A stretch of DNA of 64,000 nt from Chloroflexota bacterium (GCA_020161265.1 JAIUOC010000002.1:496001-560000); one strand, 5' to 3'. Shown: positions 50,827 through 59,687, counted from the stretch's first letter. Translations and numbers: made by a program. Notes: a model not told the origin generated them from the letters alone.

Positions 50827-51074
50827 AAAAAAGCCCCGTCCATCACACATAGGACGAAGGCAAACATAAACCTCGTGGTTCCACCTAATTTCCAAATTAG
50901 CAAGCACTAATTTGCTTAAGTTGTCCGTTAGCGGGGACAAAGCGCATCGGTCTACTAGCCATATGGCGTTGGGCGATGAACTCAGAGGGGGTATTGTTTG
51001 CATCCGTGCCAGCAACGCTCCCAATCTATGGCGCTGCTTCCCTGATGGTGTGATTCAAACAACATGGCCTCATC
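50827..51074 (-). promoter_or_regulatory. T-box riboswitch, specifier ACC (threonine)
   Basis: Minus strand, leader of the operon ending in thrS. The T-box itself is GGTGGAACCACG (50874-50885). Stem I is recognisable: GATGA/TCATC at the base, helix TTGTTTG/CAAACAA above, and in the 3' side of the internal loop AATACCCCC with the likely specifier ACC (50990-50992), a threonine codon. It is followed by a terminator (GTCC...GGAC stem, then TTTTTT at 50827-50832). Uncharged tRNA-Thr should stabilise the antiterminator and raise expression. Confidence 0.85.
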
Positions 51075-51100
51075 ACAGTTGGGCTATTGAATTGTGCTAG

Positions 51101-51130
51101 ATGCTACCATACCTTGGCTTGCTTCGTCAA
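51101..51130 (-). promoter_or_regulatory. Promoter of the T-box leader
   Basis: On the minus strand TTGACG (51130-51125), 18-nt spacer, TAGCAT (51106-51101). The start near 51094 would place stem I of the T-box about 20 nt into the RNA, where it is expected. Confidence 0.5.
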
Positions 51131-51198
51131 TCCGCCGTTTGAATGAGGTTTAATGCTGAGCGATTCTTGGCTGTATTACACAATTGTAAGCCGTATTT

Positions 51199-51248
51199 AA
51201 CGCAGAGACGCAGAGAACGGATGGCTATAGGTTTTGGGCTATCGGAAG
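51199..51248. repeat. Short-period repeat block upstream of the AlkD-like gene
   Basis: AACGCAGAG ACGCAGAG (8-nt period, 51199-51214) then GGCTATA GGTTTTG GGCTATC GGAAG (7-nt period, 51223-51248). The unit CGCAGAG recurs at 62576-62627 and the GGCTATR unit near 9768. Confidence 0.6.
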
Positions 51249-51365
51249 ATCTAATCCACTAAACAGTGATCATTGGAAACAACCAAACTAATAAAGATTT
51301 GCCGATTAGTGTTAGCTCAAGTATCATACAAACGAACATTTGAGCGATTATTCAAAGGATTCACA

Positions 51366-52139
51366 ATGGCTGAATCACGCAAGGGCGCAACCAAACTGGC
51401 CAATATTCCGCCTGACATTTTACAGCAACTCAATACTGGCCAACTCGCTACTGCTAATTTAATGGAAGGTTTGGCGATTGATTTTCAACAATTAGTGCAA
51501 CATTGTTTTGCCGAATTGCCTGCCACTGCTTTGGCGAGCTATGAGCCAACCGCAGGAGTCGTCAAACGTATGCAAACAATGGGGCAGATGCTCAATCAAC
51601 ATTTAGGTTTTGGCGCGTTCAGTCGCGTAGCAACTCATCACGCTGATACGGTACGTGGTTGGGCCGCCTTTATGTTGGCCGATCAGGCTGATTTGAGCAT
51701 TGTTGAGCGATTAACGTTGGTGCAATCCTTGGCTGATGATGCTCATTTTGGCGTGCGCGAATGGGCTTGGCTAGCATTGCGACCACAACTTGCCGCCGAT
51801 TTAGCCACGAGCCTGAGTGAATTACAGGCTTGGGTTAGGCATAGTTCGGAGAATATTCGGCGGTTTGCAATTGAGTCGTTGCGTCCACGCGGCGTTTGGT
51901 GCAGCCATATCAATCAATTAAAACAAAACCCAAGCTTGGCGCTTGAGCTTTTAACTCCAGTGCGCTCCGATTCCAGCCGCTATGTCCAGCTTTCAGTCGC
52001 CAATTGGCTCAACGATGCCAGCAAAACCCAGCCAAGTTGGGTTGAGCAATTAACCGCGCAATGGCTGGCTGAATCGCCAAGCGCTGAAACCCGCTGGATC
52101 GTGAACCATGCTACTCGGAGTTTACGTAAAACTAAATAA
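51366..52139 (+). CDS. DNA alkylation repair (AlkD-like HEAT repeat) protein
   Basis: 257 residues, an all-helical HEAT-like superhelix. Diagnostic stretches: ATHHADTVRGWAAFMLAD, DDAHFGVREWAWLALRP, SSENIRRFAIESLRPRG and SDSSRYVQLSVANWLNDASK, typical of the AlkD/AlkC family, which removes N3- and N7-alkylated purines without flipping them. The catalytic-position Asp/Trp can be seen in FGVREWAWLALR but was not verified. AAAGGA 7 nt before ATG 51366. Single gene. Confidence 0.8.
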   Translation: MAESRKGATKLANIPPDILQQLNTGQLATANLMEGLAIDFQQLVQHCFAELPATALASYEPTAGVVKRMQTMGQMLNQHLGFGAFSRVATHHADTVRGWAAFMLADQADLSIVERLTLVQSLADDAHFGVREWAWLALRPQLAADLATSLSELQAWVRHSSENIRRFAIESLRPRGVWCSHINQLKQNPSLALELLTPVRSDSSRYVQLSVANWLNDASKTQPSWVEQLTAQWLAESPSAETRWIVNHATRSLRKTK

Positions 52140-52166
52140 GCGCAGCACCAATGATCGATGCTGCGC
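52140..52166. terminator. Hairpin between the convergent AlkD-like and repeat-protein genes
   Basis: GCGCAGCA / TGCTGCGC, 8 bp with an 11-nt loop. T-rich sequence lies on the minus-strand side. Moderately good. Confidence 0.55.
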
Positions 52167-52185
52167 AAGGCTCAATTAGGTTATT

Positions 52186-52992
52186 TTAGGGTAGGGATTT
52201 TGCCGTTGGCACTGAAGTATTGGTTGGTCGCGGCCTGGGAGTTGCGCTCGGCACAACTGGCATAGGCTCCTCGGTTGGGGTGAGGGTTGGCGTAATTGGA
52301 TATACGGTAGGCATCGGCGTTGGGCTTGAGCCAGGCACTGTCGATTGACGAACCTCTTTGCCCAATAAGCCAAGCAACACTTTATATTGATCAACATTAT
52401 TAGGATGCCACTCGAAACGAGCACGTTCAAACCATTGGGTAACGACCGTATCGCCGTTAGCGTTAGTTTCAACTTGGGCTTCGGTCAATGGCAAGCCAAA
52501 TAACTGCAACGAGCGTTCGTAGGCACTCAACCCGTTGATCTTGAGGCCATGGCTTTGCCAATAGTTTTTAAAGCCTAAACCTTGGCTTTGATCGCAAACA
52601 TTATGTCCAGTTTCTTTAAACCAAAGACAACCATCTTTGGCTTCGACCGCTGGCCCGATGTCACGCCCAAGTTGAGCTAAACGATCTTTCCCCAACAGCC
52701 CTAGGAGAATTTCGTAGGGTGTACCTGCATTTTCGGGGTGAACTTCAAAGCGATTGCGTTCAAGCCATTGGGTCGAGTAAATATTGCCAGTATCGCTGTT
52801 ACGCTCATCAGCAGCGGCAGCAAGCGGATAACCAAAGACTGCCAAGCCACCATTATCATCCCAATAATCGCTAAACGGTTCTTCTAGACAAAAGCCTGTT
52901 TCTTTGAAACAAAGATTGTGGGCAAAACTTGCTTGCGGCCAAGCGGCAAGTGTAATGATGCCAATAGCCAATAATCCAACCAGACGACGCAT
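52186..52992 (-). CDS. Secreted two-repeat protein of the FGYPL/TQWLERNRFE type
   Basis: 268 residues. Signal peptide (about 1-25), then two ~90-residue repeats, each with CFKETG-C, F-YW---GGL-VFGYPL, TQW-ER-RFE-HP and LLGLLGK, and a Pro/Thr/Ser-rich C-terminal tail (~45 residues). This repeat layout is frequent in secreted Chloroflexota proteins, often joined to hydrolases; here it stands alone. No catalytic residue pattern. GGAGG 6 nt before ATG 52992; the longer TTG start upstream has the ribosome site inside the frame. Confidence 0.8.
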   Translation of the reverse strand: MRRLVGLLAIGIITLAAWPQASFAHNLCFKETGFCLEEPFSDYWDDNGGLAVFGYPLAAAADERNSDTGNIYSTQWLERNRFEVHPENAGTPYEILLGLLGKDRLAQLGRDIGPAVEAKDGCLWFKETGHNVCDQSQGLGFKNYWQSHGLKINGLSAYERSLQLFGLPLTEAQVETNANGDTVVTQWFERARFEWHPNNVDQYKVLLGLLGKEVRQSTVPGSSPTPMPTVYPITPTLTPTEEPMPVVPSATPRPRPTNTSVPTAKSLP

Positions 52993-53151
52993 TTTTTCCT
53001 CCAAACAGCAAACGAATCGGTAGATAGACCGATCTCACGTTGAGCAATTTCGGTTAAGCTATGCTGTAGCTCGGATGTTTGTATGACATGGGATCAATGG
53101 TGGCGAGATTGACTGCCAAGCGCCATCGTGTGCTAAATGTGGGAGTACCTA

Positions 53152-54939
53152 ATGGCCAAACGTGAATTTTCGGTTGAACATGAATATAACTACCCGCGAA
53201 GTAGCTCAATTCGCTGGATTATAGCGCATGTTTGGCGCTATTGGTTTTTAGCTTGTGTAGTGTTACTGTGTTTTCTTGGGTCGTGGGTGACCTACTCGCA
53301 AGCACGGGTTGTGATCGGCGCTGTGGCGGCCATGCTAGAAGTGCCCTTCGATGCTGCCGAGTTGCTGCGGCTTTCGCTGATTATCCTAGCCTTGTTGGTT
53401 GGCGATGGTTTTTGTTTGTGGTTTGGCAGTTTGGCAGGCGAAACAATTGCCGCCCGTTTCGAGGCCGATGCCCGCGAAGAGCTGTATATCAGTTTGCTCG
53501 GCAAAAGCCAAGCCTACCACGACCGTCAACGGGTCGGCGATTTGATGGCCCGCGCCACCGATGATACTAGCCAACTTGCCAGCATGATTGTGCCTGGCAG
53601 TACCATGATTTTTGAAAGTATTTTGGGGATTGTGGTTCCGCTGGCCTATATTGGTTTTATTAAACTTGAGTTATTGTTAGTCCCATTGGGATTTGTGGCC
53701 TGTTATATCATCGCGGTACGGCGCTATGTGCGACGCTTGAATCCAGTGGTAGCTGAGCAGCGCGAACAGTTTGGCAAGCTCAATGCTGGCCTCGAAGAAA
53801 CCATCTCAGGGATTGAAGTGGTTAAGGCCAGTGCCCGCGAAGGCTTTGAACGCCTCAAATATCGCCGTCATGCGCGAGGCTTTCGCGATTTGTTTGTCCA
53901 GCAAGGCCGAATCGAAGCCCGTTATATTCCACTTTTGCTGTTTGGCATCACCTTTGGCCTGACCTTTTTGCACACGATGATCTTATTCGATCAAAACCGG
54001 ATCAGCATTGCCGATATTATTGCCGTGATGAGCTTAATTGGCTTGTTGCGCTTCCCAACCTTTATCTCATTATTTGCCTTTACCTTGGTGCAAACCGGAA
54101 TCGCCAGCGCAGGCCGGATTTTGGGTGTAATTAAAGAGGAAACTGAGCTAGACGAAAATACCCAAGGCCATCAAGCAGCGATTAAAGGCGAATTGCGCTT
54201 TGAAAATGTGCAATTTGGCTATGAAGCTCAACCGATTTTGCATGATGTTTCGTTCAGCGTCAAACCTGGCCAAACCGTGGCGATCGTTGGCCAAACTGGC
54301 TCAGGCAAAAGTGCCCTAACCCAGTTAGTCAACCGCACTTACGATGTGCAATCTGGTCGGGTATTAATTGATGGCATTGATGTGCGCGAGTGGAATTTAG
54401 ATACATTACGCTCACAAATCTCGAAAATTGAGCAAGATGTGTTCTTGTTTTCGCGCACAATTGGCGAGAATATTGCGTTTGGTGCGCCCAGCGCCAGCCG
54501 TGAACAAATTATCGAAGCAGCCAAAGCGGCTCAAGCCCACGATTTTATCAGTTCATTCGTCAATGGCTACGATACCGAGATTGGTGAGCGTGGCGTGACG
54601 CTCTCTGGTGGGCAACGCCAGCGCATCGCCCTGGCACGGGCCTTTTTGAGCAACCCGCGCATCCTCATTTTGGACGATTCGACGAGTGCGATCGATAGCG
54701 CGACCGAAGATCAAATTCAGCGGGCGATTCGTGAGGCACAGCGTGGCCGCACCACCTTGCTGATTACCCACCGCCTTTCGCAAATTCGCTGGGCCGATGT
54801 GATTTTGGTGCTCGATGGTGGGCGAATTGTGGCAGCAGGTAGCCATGAACAACTGCTACGCAGCTCAAGCCACTACCGTCGGATCTTTGCCCGTTATGAA
54901 AGCTCGCTGCCGCCGATTGAAGCCGCCGTATTGGCCTAA
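53152..54939 (+). CDS. Half-size ABC exporter (MsbA/LmrA type) with degenerate Walker B
   Basis: 595 residues. Six-helix exporter domain (about 25-320) and a C-terminal ATPase: Walker A VGQTGSGKSALTQ, Q-loop KIEQDVFLFSRTIGENIAF, signature TLSGGQRQRIALARAFL, Walker B ILILDDSTSAID and H-loop LLITHRLSQI. In Walker B the catalytic Glu is replaced by Asp (DDSTSA for DEPTSA), which marks the degenerate half in heterodimeric exporters. No partner half is adjacent. Exports an unknown hydrophobic compound or lipid. GGGAG 6 nt before ATG 53152. Confidence 0.9.
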   Translation: MAKREFSVEHEYNYPRSSSIRWIIAHVWRYWFLACVVLLCFLGSWVTYSQARVVIGAVAAMLEVPFDAAELLRLSLIILALLVGDGFCLWFGSLAGETIAARFEADAREELYISLLGKSQAYHDRQRVGDLMARATDDTSQLASMIVPGSTMIFESILGIVVPLAYIGFIKLELLLVPLGFVACYIIAVRRYVRRLNPVVAEQREQFGKLNAGLEETISGIEVVKASAREGFERLKYRRHARGFRDLFVQQGRIEARYIPLLLFGITFGLTFLHTMILFDQNRISIADIIAVMSLIGLLRFPTFISLFAFTLVQTGIASAGRILGVIKEETELDENTQGHQAAIKGELRFENVQFGYEAQPILHDVSFSVKPGQTVAIVGQTGSGKSALTQLVNRTYDVQSGRVLIDGIDVREWNLDTLRSQISKIEQDVFLFSRTIGENIAFGAPSASREQIIEAAKAAQAHDFISSFVNGYDTEIGERGVTLSGGQRQRIALARAFLSNPRILILDDSTSAIDSATEDQIQRAIREAQRGRTTLLITHRLSQIRWADVILVLDGGRIVAAGSHEQLLRSSSHYRRIFARYESSLPPIEAAVLA

Positions 54940-54945
54940 AATACA

Positions 54946-54981
54946 ATGCGCCACTAGCGATTGCTGGTGGCGCATCCTTTT
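54946..54981. terminator. Bidirectional terminator between ABC exporter and receiver
   Basis: 13-bp stem ATGCGCCACTAGC / GCTGGTGGCGCAT (one G-T), 4-nt loop, then TTTT. It overlaps the stop of the convergent receiver gene. Confidence 0.8.
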
Positions 54982-55426
54982 AATTAAGCTGCAACCATGG
55001 ATGCTCAGCTTGATTGGTAAACACGGTCACAATATCCCGAATCAATTGGTGCGATTGACGATTTTTTGAGATAAAGCCATCCAAGCCAGCGCGATAGAAG
55101 ACTTCTTGGGCTTGGTCGTCACGGCTCCAGCCAATAATTTTGGCATCATCGGCCAAGGCACGATGTTTAAAATGCTCAGAACGAATTTGCGGCATTAATT
55201 CAGCGATGCTCAGCCCATCGGCCAAACGTTGATCAACCAAAATCAAACGGGCATACTGCTGTGGTTGATATTCAAGCCATTGCAAAAGCTGAAAACTGGT
55301 GCTACAAATCGCAATTGTCGTCGATAAATTGAACTGGGTCAGTAATTGTTCAGCGCCGCGAAACTGAGTCTTTGCCATAATTTGCAAAACACGGGTACTC
55401 TCCACCAGACACACATTGGCCAGCAT
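54980..55426 (-). CDS. Stand-alone receiver with altered acidic pocket
   Basis: 148 residues. Receiver fold with phosphoacceptor Asp 65 (LILVDQRLAD) and Lys 121 (GLDGFISKNRQS), but the acidic pair that binds Mg (DD) is Glu-Ser here (CLVES, 9-10), which would weaken phosphorylation. The C-terminal half (IIGWSRDDQ...GLDGFISK) matches the receiver at 24532-25023, so they are paralogues. AAGGAG 6 nt before ATG 55426; the longer frame upstream lacks a ribosome site. No kinase adjacent. Confidence 0.8.
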   Translation of the reverse strand: MLANVCLVESTRVLQIMAKTQFRGAEQLLTQFNLSTTIAICSTSFQLLQWLEYQPQQYARLILVDQRLADGLSIAELMPQIRSEHFKHRALADDAKIIGWSRDDQAQEVFYRAGLDGFISKNRQSHQLIRDIVTVFTNQAEHPWLQLN

Positions 55427-56061
55427 GCAAGACTCCTTGCTCCATGCCAAGAAATATTCTATACCTAGAATATTGATATAGCTCATTGGCTCAAATTAGG
55501 CCTTTGAGTGTAGTAGTCAGCGATAAAACGCTTGTTTGATTAATTATGTGATTGATGTTTGAATTGTAGAAGTTGCTGGTTAGTAGCGACGATGCTCTCG
55601 TTGCATTTGATTATAGCATAGCCTGATTGGTATGAATGTGACTTTTGATGCTTAATTTGGCGTAAAAATGCTGCAACAATCATGATTACTTAGTTGATTA
55701 GCAACTTTTGGTCGTATAATCGTTATTTGCGCATGCTTCAATCTAATTTTGATATTTATTAATCTATTTAATGACTATTAAATGAATATATCTGCATATT
55801 ACACTTATAGAATATTGATTAATTGGGACTGGCCTAACTATGCTCCATAGCTGCCAATATGAGGTTGTTCACTGATAACCCGTGCCCCAAACCAAAACAT
55901 CAATTTGCTTAAATTCTGTTAATTAAACCTCTTGACAAATGTTTAAAAATCGGTTAAAGTCTTTGTAATTCCAATGAAATTAGTTAGTGATTTCTAAGTT
56001 GGCTAGCAGTTTGGAACGTTCGCGTCGGATGATCTCTAGTAACCACGAAGGAGTGACGATT
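55427..56061. other. 635-bp AT-rich non-coding region upstream of the chitinase gene
   Basis: Apart from the promoter noted separately, the region is AT-rich, has no frame with a ribosome site and no repeat in heptamer phase. It may hold regulator sites for the chitinase or the receiver, but none is clear. Confidence 0.6.
55932..55960 (+). promoter_or_regulatory. Promoter of the chitinase gene
   Basis: TTGACA (55932-55937), 17-nt spacer, TAAAGT (55955-55960). It would give a ~95-nt leader before ATG 56062. Confidence 0.7.
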
Positions 56062-57624
56062 ATGAATTTGATCCATCGTCGGTTTCGGTTTCTAGCCTTT
56101 ATCTTAATTCCCGTTCTTGTTATGTTGATGGCATTGAGCCAACAAAAGGTTCAGGCAGCCGCACCTGCTTGGGATGGTAACTATCATGCCTATGCGATTG
56201 GTGCACGAGTAAGCTATGCTGGCGGCGAATATGAATGTATTCAACCCCATACTTCATTGCCCAATTGGAATCCAGTTGATGTTCCAGCCTTGTGGCGAGC
56301 GGTTTCACCAAGCAATCCAACCGCAACGCCACGCCCAGCAACAGCAACGCCACGCCCAGCAACAGCAACGCCGCTGCCACCAACGGCAACGCCACGACCT
56401 GGCACGGCTACGCCAACGCCAAATAACCCAACCGCAACGCCACGCCCAGCAACTGCAACCCCAGTCTTGCCAACCGCAACCCCTGGGATTGGTGGCAAGC
56501 GCATCATCGGCTACTTTGCTGAATGGGGTGTCTACGGTCGCAACTATCACGTTCGCAATATCAAAACCAGTGGCTCAGCTGCTAAGTTGACCCACATCAA
56601 CTATGCCTTTGGCAATGTTGTCAACAGCCGCTGCCAATTGGGCGATACCTACGCCGATTATGATCGCGCTTATAGCGCTGCTGAAAGCGTCGATGGCGTA
56701 GCTGATACTTGGGACACTGGCGTATTGCGCGGTAGCTTTGGCCAATTGCGCAAACTCAAAGCCGAATTCCCACACTTGAAAGTAATGATTTCATTGGGTG
56801 GTTGGACATGGTCGGCAGGCTTCTCGGATGCTGCCTTGCCAGCTAACCGCGCTGCCTTCGTCAAATCATGTGTTGACCTGTTCATCAAAGACCCACGCTG
56901 GGCTGGCGTATTCGATGGCATCGATATCGACTGGGAATACCCCGCAGCTTGTGGTAACACTTGTAACTTCCGCCCTGAAGATACCCAAAATTTCACCGCC
57001 TTGTTGAGCGAGTTCCGCAGCCAATTGAATGCAGTTCGCCCAGGCTTGTTGTTGACGATTGCTGCCCCAGCCGACCCAGCCAAGATCGCCAAGATTCAGG
57101 TTGGTCAAATTCACCAATACCTTGATTTCATCAACATCATGACCTACGACTTGCACGGCGCTTGGGAAGCCAACACCAACTTCCAATCAAACTTGTATTC
57201 AATCGCTGGCGATCCAGGCCCAGTCTACTCGGTTGATATTGCTGTCAACGCTTGGTTGAATGGTGGAACTCCAGCCGATAAAGTTGTGGTTGGTGTGCCA
57301 TTCTATGGTCGCGGCTGGAAAGATGTCCCAAGCACCAACAATGGCTTGTTCCAACCTGGCTCAGCTGCGCCAGCCACCTACGAAGCTGGGATCGAAGATT
57401 ACAAAGTTTTGAAAACTAAAGGCTTGACCCGCTACTCAAATAGCGCTGCTGGCGCTGCTTGGCTCTACGGCAACGGCCAATTCTGGACCTACGATGACCC
57501 AGCCATTATGAAAGTCAAGACTGACTATGTAAAAGCCAAAGGTCTTGGCGGCACGATGTTCTGGGAATTAAGCGGCGACACCACGAATGGCGAATTGATC
57601 AACGCCCTCTACCAAGGTCGCTAG
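56062..57624 (+). CDS. Secreted chitinase, GH18 with chitin-binding domain
   Basis: 520 residues. Signal peptide (about 1-32), a CBM5/12-type chitin-binding domain (about 35-80: YAIGARVSYAGGEYECIQPH, with the aromatic LWRA end), a linker of TATPRPA-type repeats (about 85-145) and a GH18 catalytic domain with DGIDIDWEYP (Asp 285, 288, 290 and proton donor Glu 292). It cuts beta-1,4 bonds of chitin with retention. The linker DNA is itself repetitive (15-bp-like repeats). AAGGAG 8 nt before ATG 56062. Probably for feeding on fungal or insect chitin. Confidence 0.97.
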   Translation: MNLIHRRFRFLAFILIPVLVMLMALSQQKVQAAAPAWDGNYHAYAIGARVSYAGGEYECIQPHTSLPNWNPVDVPALWRAVSPSNPTATPRPATATPRPATATPLPPTATPRPGTATPTPNNPTATPRPATATPVLPTATPGIGGKRIIGYFAEWGVYGRNYHVRNIKTSGSAAKLTHINYAFGNVVNSRCQLGDTYADYDRAYSAAESVDGVADTWDTGVLRGSFGQLRKLKAEFPHLKVMISLGGWTWSAGFSDAALPANRAAFVKSCVDLFIKDPRWAGVFDGIDIDWEYPAACGNTCNFRPEDTQNFTALLSEFRSQLNAVRPGLLLTIAAPADPAKIAKIQVGQIHQYLDFINIMTYDLHGAWEANTNFQSNLYSIAGDPGPVYSVDIAVNAWLNGGTPADKVVVGVPFYGRGWKDVPSTNNGLFQPGSAAPATYEAGIEDYKVLKTKGLTRYSNSAAGAAWLYGNGQFWTYDDPAIMKVKTDYVKAKGLGGTMFWELSGDTTNGELINALYQGR

Positions 57625-57648
57625 ATTCAAACTCATATCGGTGAGGCT

Positions 57649-57688
57649 AAATGGCGCGAGCAGTGGTGCTCGCGTCATTTGGTTTTTT
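57649..57688 (+). terminator. Intrinsic terminator of the chitinase gene
   Basis: 14-bp stem AAATGGCGCGAGCA / TGCTCGCGTCATTT (one G-T pair), 4-nt loop, then GGTTTTTT. Confidence 0.9.
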
Positions 57689-57947
57689 AGCACAATACAT
57701 TGAATCAAGAGAACTTACATATTCATACTACAACTCTGATTTTGAATATACCATTATATTATGGGTCTCCCCAAATTGACCTTTAGGGGGTGCAGGGGGA
57801 TGAAAACACCCTGCGTTTCCCTCCAGCGGAGGGACGGAAGGGAGGAGATCTATAAAATCAATAAACTCTCCATAAATTATCCACATTGATCAACGCCTTG
57901 AGCGAGAGTGCTATACTGAGCATATTCTATTTGGTGGAGGTTGTAGC
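57689..57947. other. Non-coding gap between chitinase terminator and M24 gene
   Basis: AT-rich except for the two GC-rich hairpins listed next. No frame with a ribosome site. Confidence 0.5.
57792..57833. repeat. Two GC-rich palindromes, REP-like
   Basis: GCAGGG/CCCTGC (57792-57797, 57809-57814) with an 11-nt loop and CCCTCC/GGAGGG (57819-57824, 57828-57833) with a 3-nt loop, in an AT-rich gap. No T-run directly follows, so a terminator is unlikely. They may be a dispersed REP-like element; no second copy is in this window. Confidence 0.4.
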
Positions 57948-59048
57948 ATGAGTGGCGTGCGAATTCGACGTTTGGCTAGCGCTGCCCGCCCGCAAGGGAT
58001 GGATTATGTGGTGTTGATGCCTGGGGCTAATTTACAATATTTTACGGGCTTGACCTTGCATTTAAGTGAGCGTTTGGCCTTGGCGTTGATCGCTGCTGAT
58101 GGTCAGAGCATCAATATTGTGCTGCCGGCCTTGGAGCAACCGCGTGCTTTAGCCGAATATAGCGGCGAAGTGGCGGTACGTTGGTTTCCATGGAGCGATG
58201 ATGAAGGCCCGATGAATGCCTTGCGCAATGCAGCTGCGGGCCTGATTGGCCGCACCGTTGGCGTAGAATATACGACGATGCGGGTGCTAGAATTACGCGC
58301 TTTAGAAGAAGTCGCGGGCGTGCATAGCATCGATGCCAGTGCAGCGATCGCAAGCTTGCGCATGCAAAAAGGCAATGATGAAATTGCCCTGATGCGTGAA
58401 GCTGTGCGAATTGTTGAGGCAGGGCTTAAAACCGCAATTGAGGCGATTCATCCAGGCCGAACCGAGCGCGAAATTGCCCGGATTTGGGAAGAAGCGATGC
58501 AACTTGAGGGTGGCGAAGGCCCATCATTTGCCACGATTGTGGCGAGTGGCCCAAATAGTGCTAATCCACACCATACGACTGGCGAGCGCCAAATCCAAAC
58601 TGGCGATTTGGTAATTTTGGATGGTGGGGCGTTGTATCGCGGCTATTGCTCGGATATTACCCGCACTGTTTGCGTTGGCGAGCCAAGCGAGCAACAACGG
58701 ATGCTGTATGAAACCGTTTTGGCGGCCAATCGCGCTGCCTGTGTTGGAGCCAAACCAGGCATGAGCGGCGCACAGGTTGATCGGCTGGCGCGGCAAGTGG
58801 TTGAGGATGCCGAATTAGGCCGTTATTTCATCCATCGCACAGGCCATGGCTTGGGTATGGAAATTCACGAGCCGCCCTATATCGCTAGCACCAACACCGT
58901 TGCCCTGCCAATTGGTACGGTCTTTACGGTTGAGCCAGGCACGTATGTAGCCGGAATTGGTGGCGTGCGGATTGAAGATGATGTGCTGTTGACCCCCACT
59001 GGCGCTGAATGTTTGACCAACTTTCCACGGGAGTTGATTATCAAATGA
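57948..59048 (+). CDS. M24-family peptidase (Xaa-Pro aminopeptidase type)
   Basis: 366 residues. N-terminal creatinase-like domain, then the pita-bread fold with metal ligands: ILDGGALYRG (Asp), YCSDITRTV (Asp), HRTGHGLGMEIHEPPY (His), FTVEPGTYV (Glu) and GGVRIEDDVLL (Glu). It releases N-terminal residues next to proline; PepQ (prolidase) is the close alternative. GGAGG before ATG 57948. First gene of a four-gene stretch with small membrane proteins. Confidence 0.92.
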   Translation: MSGVRIRRLASAARPQGMDYVVLMPGANLQYFTGLTLHLSERLALALIAADGQSINIVLPALEQPRALAEYSGEVAVRWFPWSDDEGPMNALRNAAAGLIGRTVGVEYTTMRVLELRALEEVAGVHSIDASAAIASLRMQKGNDEIALMREAVRIVEAGLKTAIEAIHPGRTEREIARIWEEAMQLEGGEGPSFATIVASGPNSANPHHTTGERQIQTGDLVILDGGALYRGYCSDITRTVCVGEPSEQQRMLYETVLAANRAACVGAKPGMSGAQVDRLARQVVEDAELGRYFIHRTGHGLGMEIHEPPYIASTNTVALPIGTVFTVEPGTYVAGIGGVRIEDDVLLTPTGAECLTNFPRELIIK

Positions 59049-59176
59049 TCGTGCTGGCCCAAACAATCGCCCAAGATCCACCGTTGTGGGCGATGATTCT
59101 CGCGCTTGGCGTGGGCAATATTGTTGGAATTATTGGCATTTGGTGGTGGCGGCGACGCTCTGCTACCAGAAAGTAG
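59045..59176 (+). CDS. 43-residue membrane peptide
   Basis: Overlaps the end of the M24 gene (ATGA) and runs 43 codons to TAG. One long hydrophobic helix (LWAMILALGVGNIVGIIGIW) followed by a basic end (WWWRRRSATRK), the inside-positive pattern of a single-span protein. The four-base overlap and the next gene's start five bases downstream argue that it is real. Function unknown. Confidence 0.55.
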   Translation: MIVLAQTIAQDPPLWAMILALGVGNIVGIIGIWWWRRRSATRK

Positions 59177-59180
59177 GCTT

Positions 59181-59687
59181 ATGCAACAACGTCGTGCTTC
59201 ATTTTGGACATTAAGTTTGTTGGTGATTGGGTCGTTGGCGCTCCATGGCTGGACAATCAGCACGCTGTTTCAGGTGCGTTCGACCGCCAACCAACAACTT
59301 AGCCAATTGCAAACGGCGCTCGATGAAGCACGGCGTGAACCCTTAGTCTATCAAGTGCCAATTAACCAAACCGTGCCGATCAAGCTCGATGTGCCAATCA
59401 ATCAATCCCTGAACATTCCAATCAATACCTCGGTGCAGATCAAAGATACCTTGCAATTGCCCGTCGATACTGGTTTTGGCTCGTTGACCATTCCTGTTCC
59501 GATTGATGTCACGATTCCGGTTTCGACCAATGTGCCGATTAATTTCAACCAAACTGTGGCAATTTCCACCAGCGTGGCAGTCGATTTGAATGTGCCAATT
59601 ACGCTTGATTTGAACCAACCACCCTTCAATGGCTACCTTGATCGCTTGCAAAAAGCGCTAGCCGATGTAGCCGAGCAACTGAATTAA
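59181..59687 (+). CDS. Membrane-anchored protein with VPIN-type repeats
   Basis: 168 residues. One N-terminal helix (SLLVIGSLALHGW), a coiled segment (TANQQLSQLQTALDEARREP) and then ~95 residues of a short repeat: VPINQTVPI, LDVPINQSLNIPINTSVQI, VPIDVTIPVSTNVPINFNQT, LNVPITLDLNQP. Period about 8-9 residues, alternating hydrophobic and polar, so a beta-solenoid or fibre-like extension is likely. A coiled end (YLDRLQKALADVAEQLN). ATG 59181 is taken over an earlier in-frame start inside the preceding gene. Its stop overlaps the next start by one base (TAATG). Confidence 0.75.
   Translation: MQQRRASFWTLSLLVIGSLALHGWTISTLFQVRSTANQQLSQLQTALDEARREPLVYQVPINQTVPIKLDVPINQSLNIPINTSVQIKDTLQLPVDTGFGSLTIPVPIDVTIPVSTNVPINFNQTVAISTSVAVDLNVPITLDLNQPPFNGYLDRLQKALADVAEQLN

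Noticed and set aside
50272-50910. 212-residue + strand frame across the membrane protein gene and T-box
   Set aside because: Runs antisense through a well-supported leader and gene; no domain.
56300-56500. Direct repeats in the chitinase gene that could look like a small CRISPR array
   Set aside because: They are in frame and encode a TATPRPA-type linker; repeat spacing is irregular and there are no spacers.
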